Below are positions 1-8,160 of a DNA stretch of 64,000 nt, piece by piece. The notes beneath the pieces are model-generated. The model saw only the letters and a list, made by a program, of their open reading frames with translations, was not told the DNA's origin and ran no database searches. The stretch covers positions 1-64,000 of the forward strand of contig JAAUSZ010000002.1 in assembly GCA_012031875.1 (NCBI GenBank), written 5' to 3'. The DNA is from Desulfobacula sp. (lineage in GTDB: Bacteria; Desulfobacterota; Desulfobacteria; Desulfobacterales; Desulfobacteraceae). Each line of letters starts with the position of its first letter. The stretch's first letter is position 1. Both the position numbers and the translations under genes were made by a program.

Positions 1-144
1 CTGTATACAATTATCCCGTGTCAAGAATATATTTTGAGGGCCTGTCGCCCCATGGCTGATTTTTAACCATGAAGCACAGGAAGGACATGAAATGTTATTC
101 CCCGCATCATAGTGGCAACCTTTAGAAAAAGACTTGATTATTTT

Positions 145-174
145 TTGCTATGTGCATATTTTTGTAATGATAAT
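145..174 (+). promoter_or_regulatory. Possible sigma-70 promoter of the toxin-antitoxin pair
   Basis: A TTGCTA box (145-150) and a GATAAT box (169-174) lie 18 bp apart, 34 bp before the antitoxin start. The region is very AT-rich, so chance matches are likely. RelB-type antitoxins usually repress their own promoter, but I see no clear palindromic operator here. Confidence 0.3.
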
Positions 175-207
175 GTCAATACATAACTAGGTATGCAGGA
201 GAAAATT

Positions 208-468
208 ATGGCAAAAACAGCAATCATCCAAACCCGTGTCGACCCAAAAACAAAAAAAAATGCCCAAACGATATTGAAGAAATTAAATATATCAATGTCA
301 GAGGCTATATCAATGTACCTTTCACAAATAGCATTACATAACGGAATCCCTTTTGAGCTAAAGATACCAAGTGAACTTACCGCTAAAACACTCAGAGACT
401 CCGAGAATGGGGACAACCTTCATGAAACCGACTCCGTTGATGCGTTATTTGAGGAGCTTGATAGTTGA
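208..468 (+). CDS. RelB/DinJ-family antitoxin
   Basis: An 86-residue protein. The N-terminal ~50 residues have the ribbon-helix-helix character of RelB/DinJ antitoxins: a short beta segment (TAIIQTRVDP) followed by two helices with the SMSEAISMYLSQIA pattern. The C-terminal part is acidic and would wrap around the toxin. I chose the ATG at 208 rather than the upstream in-frame ATG at 193 because AGGAG (197-201) sits 6 nt before it. The stop overlaps the toxin start, the usual coupled antitoxin-first order. Expected role: neutralises the downstream RNase and represses the operon (family knowledge). Base composition is AT-richer than the rest of the window, suggesting recent acquisition. Confidence 0.85.
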   Translation: MAKTAIIQTRVDPKTKKNAQTILKKLNISMSEAISMYLSQIALHNGIPFELKIPSELTAKTLRDSENGDNLHETDSVDALFEELDS

Positions 469-734
469 ATCTTCATTATACAACCCAATTCAAAAAGGAC
501 TATAAAAGGATTAAGAAACAAAACAAGGATGTCGTTAAATTAAAAATTGTCGTTGAGAGTCTGGTTAAGGGGACACTACTAGAACCAAGATATAGGGATC
601 ATCAATTATTCGGAAATTGGGAAGGGCATCGCGACTGTCACATAGAACCCGACTGGCTATTGATCTATAGAATCACTGCCGATAGTTTATATTTAGAAAG
701 AACCGGTTCACATTCCGAACTATTCAAGAAATAA
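465..734 (+). CDS. YafQ/RelE-type mRNA interferase toxin
   Basis: An 89-residue toxin of the RelE superfamily, YafQ branch. The residues used by YafQ for mRNA cleavage are at matching places: His46, His59, Asp63 and His83, the last in the C-terminal GSHSELF motif. It should cleave mRNA in the ribosome A site (family knowledge). The start is a TTG at 465 that overlaps the antitoxin stop (TGA at 466-468); GAGGAG at 451-456 lies 8 nt upstream. A full set of catalytic residues suggests an active toxin. It converges on the molybdenum hydroxylase operon, with only 23 bp between. Confidence 0.86.
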   Translation: MNLHYTTQFKKDYKRIKKQNKDVVKLKIVVESLVKGTLLEPRYRDHQLFGNWEGHRDCHIEPDWLLIYRITADSLYLERTGSHSELFKK

Positions 735-757
735 AAACAGCAGATGGCGAAACGTCA

Positions 758-3031
758 TCAAGGACTCAGTTTCAGCCCCTTGAGAACTGCTTCCGGAGTC
801 ATGCACAAATCCGTGAGCCGGACGCCAGCGGCATGGTAGACCGCATTGGCGATTGCCGAGGCCACATTGACCATGGACCCCTCACCGATGCCCTTGGCTC
901 CAAAGGGGCCGGTGGGCTCGCCTGATTCCACGATAATGGCTTCCACGGGCGGGGCATCGCAGGATCTTAGAAGCTGGTAATCGGTAAATCCGGGATTCAC
1001 GATATGCCCGTTTTTTTGGATGAGGCCTTCGGTGAGAGCAAAGCCGATGCCCATGACCCCGCCGCCCACAATCTGGCCCCGGACCAATTCCGGGTTCAGG
1101 GCCTTTCCCACATCAAAGGCGCTGGTGAGCTTGACTACCTTGATAGCCCCTGTGTTTGTGTCAACTTCCACCTCTGCGAACACGGCCCCGTAATAGCCGG
1201 GCATGGCAGGTGCGATGCCGCTTGCATATCCCGTGATCTGGGTACAAAGGCCCATATCCTGAATCTGGAGCCGCTGCATGAGATCTTTAAGGGTAATCGC
1301 ATGGGCGGGATTGGCGGTTTCAAAGATCAGGCCTTTTTCAATCTTTAAAGTTTCAGGTCCGGCCTTGAGAACATTTCCGGCATGGGCCAGTATCTTATTT
1401 TTCGCATCCAGGGCCGCATTCCTGACCGTGAGGCCTCCGACATAAGCCTGGCGGCTGCCGTGGGTGCCGCAATCCAGGGGGGTGATATCGGTGTCGGTGT
1501 CGGACACGGAAATGTCGTGAAAATCGATACCGAGAACTTCCGCAGCCACCTGGGCCAGGACGGTCCGGTTCCCCTGGCCTTCGTCCGCGGCCGCGGTCAT
1601 GAGGTTTACGGTTCCGTCGGAATTGATCATGAGGGCCGCGGAGCAGGGGTCGGGCAGGGCCCGGGCCGCTCCTGTGCCGTGGAGCATGGCGGAAAGGCCG
1701 ATGCCTGTTTTAATGGGACCTGTTTTCCGGGACGCCTCCCGGACTCTTTTTTCTTTCCATCCCGAGGCATCGGCTCCTTTTTCAAGGCACTGGGCAAGGC
1801 CGTTGCTCAGGATGGGCTCCTTCAGCACCGGGTCCGTTTCCCCGGCCTTTCTGTAATTTTTCATGCGGAAGGCCAGGGGGTCTATGCCCAGTTTATCGGC
1901 AAGGATGTCCATCTGGGATTCCTGGGCAAAATTCATCTGGGGATTTCCATATCCCCGGAAGGCCCCGCACAGGGAGGTATTGGTATGGACCACCGTTCCT
2001 GAAAATTTATAATTGGGAAAGGCGTAAAGACCGGCCCCCGTGGACAGGCAGTCGGCCATGACCCCGATATAATGGGTGCCGTAGGCCCCGGTGTCCGAGA
2101 GGATTTCCGCCTTATTGGCCATAAGAAGGCCCTCTCTGCTTACCCCGGTCTTCATGCGGATGATCATGGGATGGCGGCTTTCCGTGGCCAGAAAATCTTC
2201 CTCCCGGCTAAAGGACATGCGGACCGGGCGCAGGGTTTTTTTGGAAAGCACGCTGCACATGGCTTCAAGCCCGTGGATGAGGCCGCACCGTCCTCCGAAG
2301 GCCCCTCCGGTATAGGGCTTGATGACCCGGACCCGGTTCAGGGGCAGGCCCATGACCTCGGCCAGGTAGTGCCGGGCCCAGTGGGGAAGCTGGGTGGAGG
2401 AATGGACCGTGAGCCTGCCGCCGGCATCAAAATCCGCAATACAGGTGCCGATGGGTTCCAGGCCGGCGTGCTTCTGCTTTGAGGTATGGTAGGTGTTTTC
2501 AACAATGACGGCCGAAGCCTTGAATCCTTCTTCAACATTGCCGAATTCCTTTTGGACCCTTAAGGCGATATTGCCTTTTTTATGGATGCTCACCCCGGTT
2601 TCCGTCAGGGCCTGCCTGGGGTCATGGATGGCTTTCAAGGGTTCATAGTCCACCCTGACAAGGGAAAGGGCCTTTTCAAGGGTTTTTTTATCCCTGGCGG
2701 CAAGGGCCATCACCGGGTCTCCCACGAAACGGACAATGTCATCCCGGAGAAAGATTTCCTTTTTCTTTTTCTCCGTCCTGAGAAAAAACCAGTATTGGAT
2801 GACCCTGGGGACTTCCAATATGGTGGCCGCGGCTTTGACGCCGGGCAGTTTCAGGGCCTCTTCGGCATGGATACGGACCACTCTGGCATGGGCGTGGGGG
2901 CTGCGGACGAGGCCTGCATACAGCAGGTTTTCCATCTTCAAATCAGGAGCAAATTTGGCCCTGCCCGTGACCTTGTCCACCCCGTCTATGCGCTGAACGG
3001 ATTTTCCAATGACGCTAAGGGCATCAGTCAT
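758..3031 (-). CDS. Xanthine dehydrogenase family, molybdopterin-binding large subunit
   Basis: A 757-residue catalytic subunit of a molybdenum hydroxylase. It begins with the Ald_Xan_dh domain (KSVQRIDGVDKVTGRAKF), then the molybdopterin domain with GGAFGGR (~residue 245) and GAFRGYG (~360), whose Arg corresponds to the substrate-positioning Arg of xanthine dehydrogenase. Near the C-terminus is GPFGAKGIGEG with the catalytic Glu. The start at 3031 overlaps the iron-sulfur gene by 8 nt; the open frame upstream of it is coding sequence of that gene. It should hydroxylate an N-heterocycle, aldehyde or aromatic substrate at a Mo cofactor, passing electrons to the [2Fe-2S] and FAD subunits. The substrate is not readable; the AYxCSFR motif of form I CO dehydrogenase is absent. 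Confidence 0.9.
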   Translation of the reverse strand: MTDALSVIGKSVQRIDGVDKVTGRAKFAPDLKMENLLYAGLVRSPHAHARVVRIHAEEALKLPGVKAAATILEVPRVIQYWFFLRTEKKKKEIFLRDDIVRFVGDPVMALAARDKKTLEKALSLVRVDYEPLKAIHDPRQALTETGVSIHKKGNIALRVQKEFGNVEEGFKASAVIVENTYHTSKQKHAGLEPIGTCIADFDAGGRLTVHSSTQLPHWARHYLAEVMGLPLNRVRVIKPYTGGAFGGRCGLIHGLEAMCSVLSKKTLRPVRMSFSREEDFLATESRHPMIIRMKTGVSREGLLMANKAEILSDTGAYGTHYIGVMADCLSTGAGLYAFPNYKFSGTVVHTNTSLCGAFRGYGNPQMNFAQESQMDILADKLGIDPLAFRMKNYRKAGETDPVLKEPILSNGLAQCLEKGADASGWKEKRVREASRKTGPIKTGIGLSAMLHGTGAARALPDPCSAALMINSDGTVNLMTAAADEGQGNRTVLAQVAAEVLGIDFHDISVSDTDTDITPLDCGTHGSRQAYVGGLTVRNAALDAKNKILAHAGNVLKAGPETLKIEKGLIFETANPAHAITLKDLMQRLQIQDMGLCTQITGYASGIAPAMPGYYGAVFAEVEVDTNTGAIKVVKLTSAFDVGKALNPELVRGQIVGGGVMGIGFALTEGLIQKNGHIVNPGFTDYQLLRSCDAPPVEAIIVESGEPTGPFGAKGIGEGSMVNVASAIANAVYHAAGVRLTDLCMTPEAVLKGLKLSP

Positions 3032-3503
3032 GGCGGTCCTCCTGCATTTTTTCCGCGGCCTTGAGGATGGCCCGGGCCGGTTTCTCATAGCCGGTGCAGC
3101 GGCAAAGATTGTTGGCAAGACAGGCTTTCACACGGGTTTCGTCCGGGTCGGGATGATCCTTAATCAGGGCGTGGCCGGCCATGATCATGCCGGGTGTGCA
3201 ATAGCCGCACTGGACGGCGGCTTCGTCCAGAAAGGCGGTTTGAAGGGGGTGGAGGTCAAGCCCGGTTCGGAGCCCTTCAATGGTCAGGACCCGGCCGCGG
3301 TCGGCCTGGACCGTCAGCATGAGGCAGGAGAGTACGGCCTTTCCATTGAGGTTGACGGTGCAGGCCCCGCATTGGCCTTCACCGCAGCCCTCCTTGGTTC
3401 CGGTGAGGCCGAACCGGTCCCGGAGGGTGTCCGTGAGACGTTCTCCCGGCTCCACCAGGATATCATGCGGCTCTCCATTGATATGGATAGTGACGGGAAT
3501 CAT
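3024..3503 (-). CDS. [2Fe-2S] subunit of the molybdenum hydroxylase
   Basis: A 159-residue small subunit of the xanthine dehydrogenase family. The plant-type ferredoxin cluster ligands are Cys40, Cys45, Cys48 and Cys60 (GCGEGQCGACTV then a lone Cys). A C-terminal four-helix domain carries the second cluster (CGYCTPGM and CLANNLCRCTGY). Length and ligand set are normal, so it should carry electrons between the Mo site and FAD. It has a 4-bp ATGA overlap with the FAD gene upstream and an 8-bp overlap with the large-subunit gene downstream, so the three are translationally coupled. Confidence 0.94.
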   Translation of the reverse strand: MIPVTIHINGEPHDILVEPGERLTDTLRDRFGLTGTKEGCGEGQCGACTVNLNGKAVLSCLMLTVQADRGRVLTIEGLRTGLDLHPLQTAFLDEAAVQCGYCTPGMIMAGHALIKDHPDPDETRVKACLANNLCRCTGYEKPARAILKAAEKMQEDRHD

Positions 3504-4390
3504 TCTGCCCTCCTTTTCAGGCTTTTGGCCAGGCTTTTTTCCAGGGAGTCCCGGACCAGAACGGGAATCATCTTTTTTCTGTAGGCCGCGGTGGCCCGGA
3601 TATCGTCCAGGGGGGAGGCTTCCCCGGCTGCCATAAGCGCCGCGGCCGTCAGGGCCTCCCGGTCCAAGGCCCTGGTTTCAAGCAGGGCCTCGGCCTTTTT
3701 CGCCCGGAAGGGAACAGGCCCCACAGACCCCAGGGCAATCCTCGCCGAGGTGCAGATGCCGTCTTTTATGGAAATACGGGTGGCCACGTTGACGACAGCC
3801 ATATCAACGGCCGTGTGCTGGCGGGTCAGTTTGGTGAAATGGGCTCCGCAGTCTTCCCCTATCCGGGGGATCCGGATTTCCACCAGGAGTTCCGAGGGTT
3901 CCAAGGCAGTGCAATGGGGGCCCAGGAAAAACTCCGCCAGGTCCAGGGTTCTTGGTCCCCTGGGGCCTTCAATCCCCGCCAGGGCGTCCAGGGCCAGGAG
4001 GGGCAGGGCCAGGTCGGCATGGGGGGAGGCATTGCAGAGGTTCCCGCCAAGGGTGGCCCGGTTTCTCAGGGTCAGGGTGGAATGGGCCAGGGCCGCTTGA
4101 GCCATGATATTGTATGGGCTTGACGAAAAAACCGGGCATGAGACCAGCGCGTTCACCTCTGTGGCGGCGCCCAGGAGGATCTCGTCTTGGGTTTCCCGGA
4201 TATTATTCAGGCCGAGACCTGTGATATCCACCAGGGTTTTTCCTGCTGCGCCGGTCCGGCCTCCCTGGCGCCGGGGCAGAAGATCGGTGCCGCCGGCAAT
4301 GGGCGCGGCGAGGCTTTCCGACAAAAGCCGGACCGCTTCCCCAAGAGTCCCCGGCCGAAGGAATCCGGCGATGTCAGGAGGCGGATGCAT
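3500..4390 (-). CDS. FAD-binding medium subunit of the molybdenum hydroxylase
   Basis: A 296-residue CoxM/medium-subunit type protein. FAD contacts are the APIAGGTDLLP loop (~residues 30-40) and ATLGGNLCNASPHADLA (~110-125). The CO-dehydrogenase flavoprotein C-terminal domain follows (FTKLTRQHTAVDMAVVNVA). It accepts electrons from the [2Fe-2S] subunit and passes them to an external acceptor. The ATG at 4390 overlaps the end of the small upstream gene by 17 bp, and the stop overlaps the next gene by 4 bp. With the other two subunits this is a complete three-subunit enzyme. Mo-cofactor maturation genes are not in the window. Confidence 0.92.
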   Translation of the reverse strand: MHPPPDIAGFLRPGTLGEAVRLLSESLAAPIAGGTDLLPRRQGGRTGAAGKTLVDITGLGLNNIRETQDEILLGAATEVNALVSCPVFSSSPYNIMAQAALAHSTLTLRNRATLGGNLCNASPHADLALPLLALDALAGIEGPRGPRTLDLAEFFLGPHCTALEPSELLVEIRIPRIGEDCGAHFTKLTRQHTAVDMAVVNVATRISIKDGICTSARIALGSVGPVPFRAKKAEALLETRALDREALTAAALMAAGEASPLDDIRATAAYRKKMIPVLVRDSLEKSLAKSLKRRAE

Positions 4391-4589
4391 GGTCGGCCTC
4401 CACTTTCAGGGTCAGGCCCGTCATGGGGCATTTCAGGGGGCGGCCCTGCCAGGCCGTCTGGGACTGGGCCGCTTTGATCATATTGCGCCAGCCGAAACAT
4501 CCCCGGCATTGCTGAAAGGTCTTGAGACAGAAGGGCGGGCTGCCTTTCGTGATAATCTCGGTGCGGACGGTGTATTTTAAGGGGCTCAT
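4374..4589 (-). CDS. Small four-cysteine protein of the molybdenum hydroxylase operon
   Basis: A 71-residue protein I do not recognise. It has four Cys: one near residue 21, a CxxC (QQCRGC) near 28-31 and one near 54 (LKCPMTG), a layout that could hold zinc or iron-sulfur. There is no signal peptide or membrane segment. Two things support it as real: its ATG at 4589 forms an ATGA overlap with the frame-corrected stop of the GntR gene, and it runs 17 bp into the FAD subunit gene, so it is embedded in the operon. No strong ribosome-binding site is seen (GGAAG ~13 nt upstream), consistent with translational coupling. It could be an accessory or electron-transfer subunit; this is inference. Confidence 0.6.
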   Translation of the reverse strand: MSPLKYTVRTEIITKGSPPFCLKTFQQCRGCFGWRNMIKAAQSQTAWQGRPLKCPMTGLTLKVEADHASAS

Positions 4590-5286
4590 TTTTTTATCAT
4601 TTCTTCCAGGGTATCAAAGTGTTTTTCCATTACCAGGGCGGCCTTTTCCCCATCCCTTTGCCGGATGCATTGGAAAACAACCGGTTGTATTCAAGGTCTT
4701 TCTTTTCCAGTTTCACCGTGGGTGCCTTGGCCAAAACTTTTTGAAATACGCCCACCATGGCGCTCATGAGACTGCTGATAAAAGGGTTGTGGCAGGCATC
4801 TGCAATCAGGGTGTGGAAACCGATGGCTTTTGTCTGATCCAGGCGCCCCTCTTTAATGGAGGCTTCAATGTCCTGGAGGGCCTGCTCCATGGCAGCCAGA
4901 TCTTCATCCGTCCGCCTTTGGGCCGCGAGCCTTACCAGTGCGGGTTCAAGAATCCGCCGGAATTCAGCCAGGTCTGCAGCGGTGATGCCGCCGAAAAGAT
5001 AGGAATTGATGACCGCATCCGCCATCTTTTCCGAACCGGGCTCAGCAACAAAGCTTCCGCCGAAGATTCCCCTTTTTTTCAGGATCAGGCCCTCGGTTTC
5101 CATTTCCCGCAAGGCTTCCCTGGCAGAGACCTTGCTGACGTTGTATTTTTGGGCGATTTCAATTTCAGGCGGGAATTTGTCCCCCGGTTTAAAATGTCCG
5201 TCCAGGATGGCCTGTTTTAAAATGGTCTTAATCTGGTCTGAAATTCGCTCTTTGCGGATGATACTGTTTTGCAATGCCGTTTCCAT
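4586..5286 (-). CDS. GntR family (FadR/FCD type) regulator, frameshifted near its C-terminus
   Basis: About 233 residues when restored. An N-terminal winged helix-turn-helix (LKQAILDGHFKPGDKFPPE, then VSKVSAREALREME) is followed by an all-helical FCD ligand-binding domain. The open frame as given stops at 4630, but its last ~15 residues are unlike the family. In the next frame the sequence continues as CIRQRDGEKAALVMEKHFD, the expected final FCD helix, and stops at 4586. One base is missing around 4675-4685. The corrected stop overlaps the next gene's ATG by 4 bp. It probably regulates the molybdenum hydroxylase operon in response to a substrate or acid; its gene faces the 5308-5351 palindrome. 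Confidence 0.82.
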
Positions 5287-5307
5287 ATTTTCTCCTTGGT
5301 CTGGATT

Positions 5308-5351
5308 AAAATATAGTTTTTTAAAAGTCAGTTTTTAAAAAACTATATTTT
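5308..5351. repeat. Perfect 19-bp inverted repeat between divergent regulator genes
   Basis: The arms AAAATATAGTTTTTTAAAA (5308-5326) and its exact reverse complement (5333-5351) are separated by GTCAGT. The element lies 22 bp upstream of the GntR start and ~180 bp upstream of the NtrC-type gene. It could be a GntR operator, or a long hairpin in the leader of either gene. It is too AT-rich for a normal intrinsic terminator stem and is not in a 3' position. Confidence 0.75.
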
Positions 5352-5533
5352 CAAAACTGAATCCCCTTGTCAAGGGTTTTTTCGGGAAATCGGATTTCTG
5401 TGCCGCAAGCAGCCGGGACCCCGTCATATCCGAAAAAAAACAGGAAAAAAAGGATTTGCCTTGGCAGGCGGGATATTGTAGAGTCTCTTTGAATTCATTT
5501 TCCCTGGGATTAAACAAAACAAGAAAAGTCGGC

Positions 5534-6937
5534 ATGGCAGGAGCGGAAAAAGCAAAAATACTGGTCATTGATGATGATGAAGGGGTTGTCCACACCCTTT
5601 CCCGGATCATTGAAAGCCTCGGGTTTGAGGTGGATCATGCCCTGACCCTGGCCGCGGGCATGGGAAAAATCAATGCCCTGGATGTGGATCTGGTTCTTTT
5701 GGATGTGAATCTTCCCGACGGCAGCGGCCTTGATGTCATAGGGGAGGTTTCGGCCATGCCCGACGCGCCCCAGGTGATTATCCTGACGGCCTATTCAGAT
5801 CCGGACGGGGCTGAACTGGCCATTGAGAGCGGGGCCTGGGATTATATCCAGAAGCCGGCCTCGCCCAAGGCCATTAAACTCCAGATTTTAAGGGCCATGG
5901 AATACCGGGAGCAGAAAAGGCGGTCAGCGCCCCCCCTTTTTCTGAAATCCCATGCCATTATCGGATCCAGCAAGGTCCTCCAGGATTGTCTGAAAAAAGT
6001 GGCCAGGATAGCCGGAACCGATGCCCACGTTCTTCTGACCGGGGAAACGGGAACGGGAAAAGAGATTTTTGCCAAGGCCATCCATGAAAACAGCGCCCGG
6101 TCCAAGGGCAGTTTCATTGTGGTGGATTGCAGCATATTGTCGGAAAATTTTATCGAAAGCGTGCTTTTCGGCCATGAGAAAGGCGCGTTCACCGGGGCCG
6201 ACCGGAAAAGAAGCGGACTGGCCCTCCTGGCCAACGGCGGAACCCTCTTCCTGGACGAGGTGGGGGAATTGCCCGAATCCATCCAGGGCTCTTTTTTAAG
6301 GGTGCTTCAGGAAAAAAAATTCAGGCCTGTGGGCAGTGAAGAGGAAATCCACAGCGATTTCCGGGTCATCTCCGCCACCAACAAGAATATCGAACAGATG
6401 GTCCTGGACCGTCAATTCCGGAGCGATCTCTTGTACCGCTTGAAATCCTTTTCCCTGGAATTGCCGCCTTTGAGGCACCGGAAAGGGGATATCGGCGAGA
6501 TCGCCTCCCATTATGCCGAAATCTTCTGCCGGCAGCAGAAAACCGATTTAAAGGAATTGTCCGACGATTTCATGGAGACCCTGGAGAAATATGACTGGCC
6601 CGGTAATGTCAGGGAACTGGTCAATACCATGGAAACCTGCATTGCCTCCACCCCGTCGGAAAAAATTCTTTTTGCCTATCATCTGCCCTCAAAAATCCGG
6701 GCCAGGGTCACCCGGGCTTCCTTTACGAAAAGTCCCCCGGAAAAGGAAGCCCTGCCTCCCCTGTCAGACCTCCATCAGCCCCTTCCGAGCTTCCGGCAGG
6801 CCATGGCGGAAAGGGAAAGGCAATATCTCTCGGCTCTCTATGCCCGGACCGGCGGGGAGATCGAAGCCATGTGCAGGATGTCGGGCATATCCCGGGCCGT
6901 CCTGTACCGGAAATTAAAAACCCTTTCCCTTTCCTGA
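5534..6937 (+). CDS. NtrC-family sigma-54-dependent response regulator
   Basis: A 467-residue activator. A receiver (~residues 8-125, ILVIDDDEG, phospho-Asp in [11 protein letters not shown], Lys in YIQKPASP) is followed by an AAA+ domain with Walker A GETGTGKE, the sigma-54 contact loop GAFTGA and Walker [13 protein letters not shown], then a Fis-type helix-turn-helix ([19 protein letters not shown]) at the end. The ATG at 5534 is chosen because residues before it are not family sequence; the ribosome-binding site is weak. No cognate kinase is adjacent. It is divergent from the GntR operon and 235 bp upstream of chemosensory system 1, where a weak sigma-54-like sequence lies, so it may control that operon (inference). 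Confidence 0.9.
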   Translation: MAGAEKAKILVIDDDEGVVHTLSRIIESLGFEVDHALTLAAGMGKINALDVDLVLLDVNLPDGSGLDVIGEVSAMPDAPQVIILTAYSDPDGAELAIESGAWDYIQKPASPKAIKLQILRAMEYREQKRRSAPPLFLKSHAIIGSSKVLQDCLKKVARIAGTDAHVLLTGETGTGKEIFAKAIHENSARSKGSFIVVDCSILSENFIESVLFGHEKGAFTGADRKRSGLALLANGGTLFLDEVGELPESIQGSFLRVLQEKKFRPVGSEEEIHSDFRVISATNKNIEQMVLDRQFRSDLLYRLKSFSLELPPLRHRKGDIGEIASHYAEIFCRQQKTDLKELSDDFMETLEKYDWPGNVRELVNTMETCIASTPSEKILFAYHLPSKIRARVTRASFTKSPPEKEALPPLSDLHQPLPSFRQAMAERERQYLSALYARTGGEIEAMCRMSGISRAVLYRKLKTLSLS

Positions 6938-6951
6938 GAACCCCTGCAAAA

Positions 6952-7004
6952 CCGTATCAATTCAGAGACTTGTCTCTAAAACGAGACAAAGGCCGTATCA
7001 ATTC
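6952..7004. repeat. 12-bp direct repeats flanking a 7-bp inverted repeat
   Basis: CCGTATCAATTC occurs at 6952-6963 and again at 6993-7004. Between them is an inverted repeat, TTGTCTC (6970-6976), spacer TAAAAC, GAGACAA (6983-6989). It follows the NtrC-type gene and precedes chemosensory system 1. It may be an activator-binding array or a small hairpin; the stem is too weak and lacks the T-run expected of a convincing terminator. Confidence 0.45.
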
Positions 7005-7103
7005 CGGGATTTTCTTTTCAGCCGGAATGGCCCTGCCCATCCCTGCCAAAAATATCCTATTGATATTATTATAAAAATTAAAGCGCCTGCCTGGTTTTCC
7101 CCC

Positions 7104-7119
7104 AGGCACGCAATTTGTA
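7104..7119 (+). promoter_or_regulatory. Weak sigma-54 (-24/-12) promoter candidate
   Basis: AGGCACG-N4-TTGTA resembles the TGGCACG-N4-TTGCA consensus. The GG and the -12 G have correct spacing, but the invariant -12 C is T. It ends 52 bp upstream of the first gene of the chemotaxis operon and lies downstream of a sigma-54 activator gene. A small hairpin (7089-7107) overlaps its upstream edge. The mismatch at an invariant position keeps confidence low. Confidence 0.25.
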
Positions 7120-7171
7120 ATACCCTTTTTGAGCAATATTTCAGCATTCAACATTATATAAGTGAAACAAG

Positions 7172-7591
7172 ATGAAAGAAAAACCCGGAATCAGATTTAT
7201 ATTTTTTTCTGCACAAGAGGGACAGCAGTATGAAAAGATTCTTGGATTTGCAAAGAGATTGTTCCTTCCGGCCCAGATCAGCATCCATTCAAAGCCCAAG
7301 TCCTTTTCAAAGGCTGTCCTGGAACCGGGCTTTGATCACCGGATCATCCTGATCCTGGCCGCCTCTCCCGGCGATCTGGCCCGGATCCTTTCTCTCCGGA
7401 ATCTTCTGGAAAATCGCTCCGTGATCCTTATCCTGCCGGATTCGGAGGAAGACACCATGACCCAGGCCCTATCCCTTTATCCCCGGTATATCGATTATGT
7501 CCAGAATGATCTGAAGGATGTTTATCCGGTTCTGAAAAAAATGGTTGAAAAGCTTTACGGGCAGACAGACGAAGAGAAAAAATCCCGTTAA
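7172..7591 (+). CDS. Uncharacterised 139-residue protein, receiver-like fold suspected
   Basis: First gene of chemosensory system 1, 25 bp before cheW. No clear family assignment. Alternating hydrophobic strands and helices (RIILILAASPGDLARI, SVILILPDSEED, ALSLYPRYIDYVQND) resemble a receiver-like Rossmann fold, but the acidic pocket, phospho-Asp and signature Lys are not evident. If it is receiver-related it should not be phosphorylated. The ATG at 7172 has only a poor AAACAAG upstream. Position suggests a role in the chemosensory operon; function unknown. Confidence 0.65.
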   Translation: MKEKPGIRFIFFSAQEGQQYEKILGFAKRLFLPAQISIHSKPKSFSKAVLEPGFDHRIILILAASPGDLARILSLRNLLENRSVILILPDSEEDTMTQALSLYPRYIDYVQNDLKDVYPVLKKMVEKLYGQTDEEKKSR

Positions 7592-7616
7592 TAATTTATC
7601 AAGGAGGAAAAGAAAA

Positions 7617-8129
7617 ATGGCAGATGAACTGAAAACCATGGCCCAGGCCATCAAGGCCACGACCATCAAGACCGGCAAGTATCTGACCTTTTCGCTGGAA
7701 AAGGAGGAATACGGGATCGGTATCCTCAAGGTCAAGGAAATCATCGGCATGATGCCCATCACCTCAGTCCCCCGGACCCCGGCCTTTGTAAAAGGCGTGG
7801 TGAACCTTCGGGGCAAGGTCATCCCGGTCCTGGATCTGAGAACCAAATTTGAGATGGAAGCCATTCCCTATACGGAAAGAACCTGTATCATCGTGGTGGA
7901 AATTGATTCCGAGGCCGCCACCATCCTCATCGGCATCGTGGTGGATTCCGTGTCCGAGGTCCTGAACATCCGGGAAGAAGAGATCGAAGAAACTCCTAAA
8001 TTCGGGACCAAACTGAAACACGATTATATCCTGGGCATGGCCAAACGGGACGGCGGGGTCAAGATCCTGCTCAATATCGACCGGGTCCTGTCCGGCGAAG
8101 AAATTACGGAAATCGAGCAAGCGTCATAA
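7617..8129 (+). CDS. cheW: CheW coupling protein (system 1)
   Basis: A 170-residue CheW domain protein. Typical segments are [19 protein letters not shown], the receptor/CheA-contact stretch [25 protein letters not shown] and the second barrel [17 protein letters not shown] ~17-residue N-terminal extension precedes the domain. The ATG at 7617 follows AAGGAGGAAAAGAAAA, a strong ribosome-binding site. The protein bridges chemoreceptors and CheA in the array. It is followed 31 bp later by the first chemoreceptor gene. Confidence 0.95.
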   Translation: MADELKTMAQAIKATTIKTGKYLTFSLEKEEYGIGILKVKEIIGMMPITSVPRTPAFVKGVVNLRGKVIPVLDLRTKFEMEAIPYTERTCIIVVEIDSEAATILIGIVVDSVSEVLNIREEEIEETPKFGTKLKHDYILGMAKRDGGVKILLNIDRVLSGEEITEIEQAS

Positions 8130-8160
8130 ATTTTTTATATATAAAGAAAAAGGAGAACAC

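Noticed and set aside
758-3031. CO dehydrogenase large subunit (CoxL form I)
   Set aside because: The AYxCSFR active-site loop is absent; the motif set fits the general xanthine dehydrogenase family.
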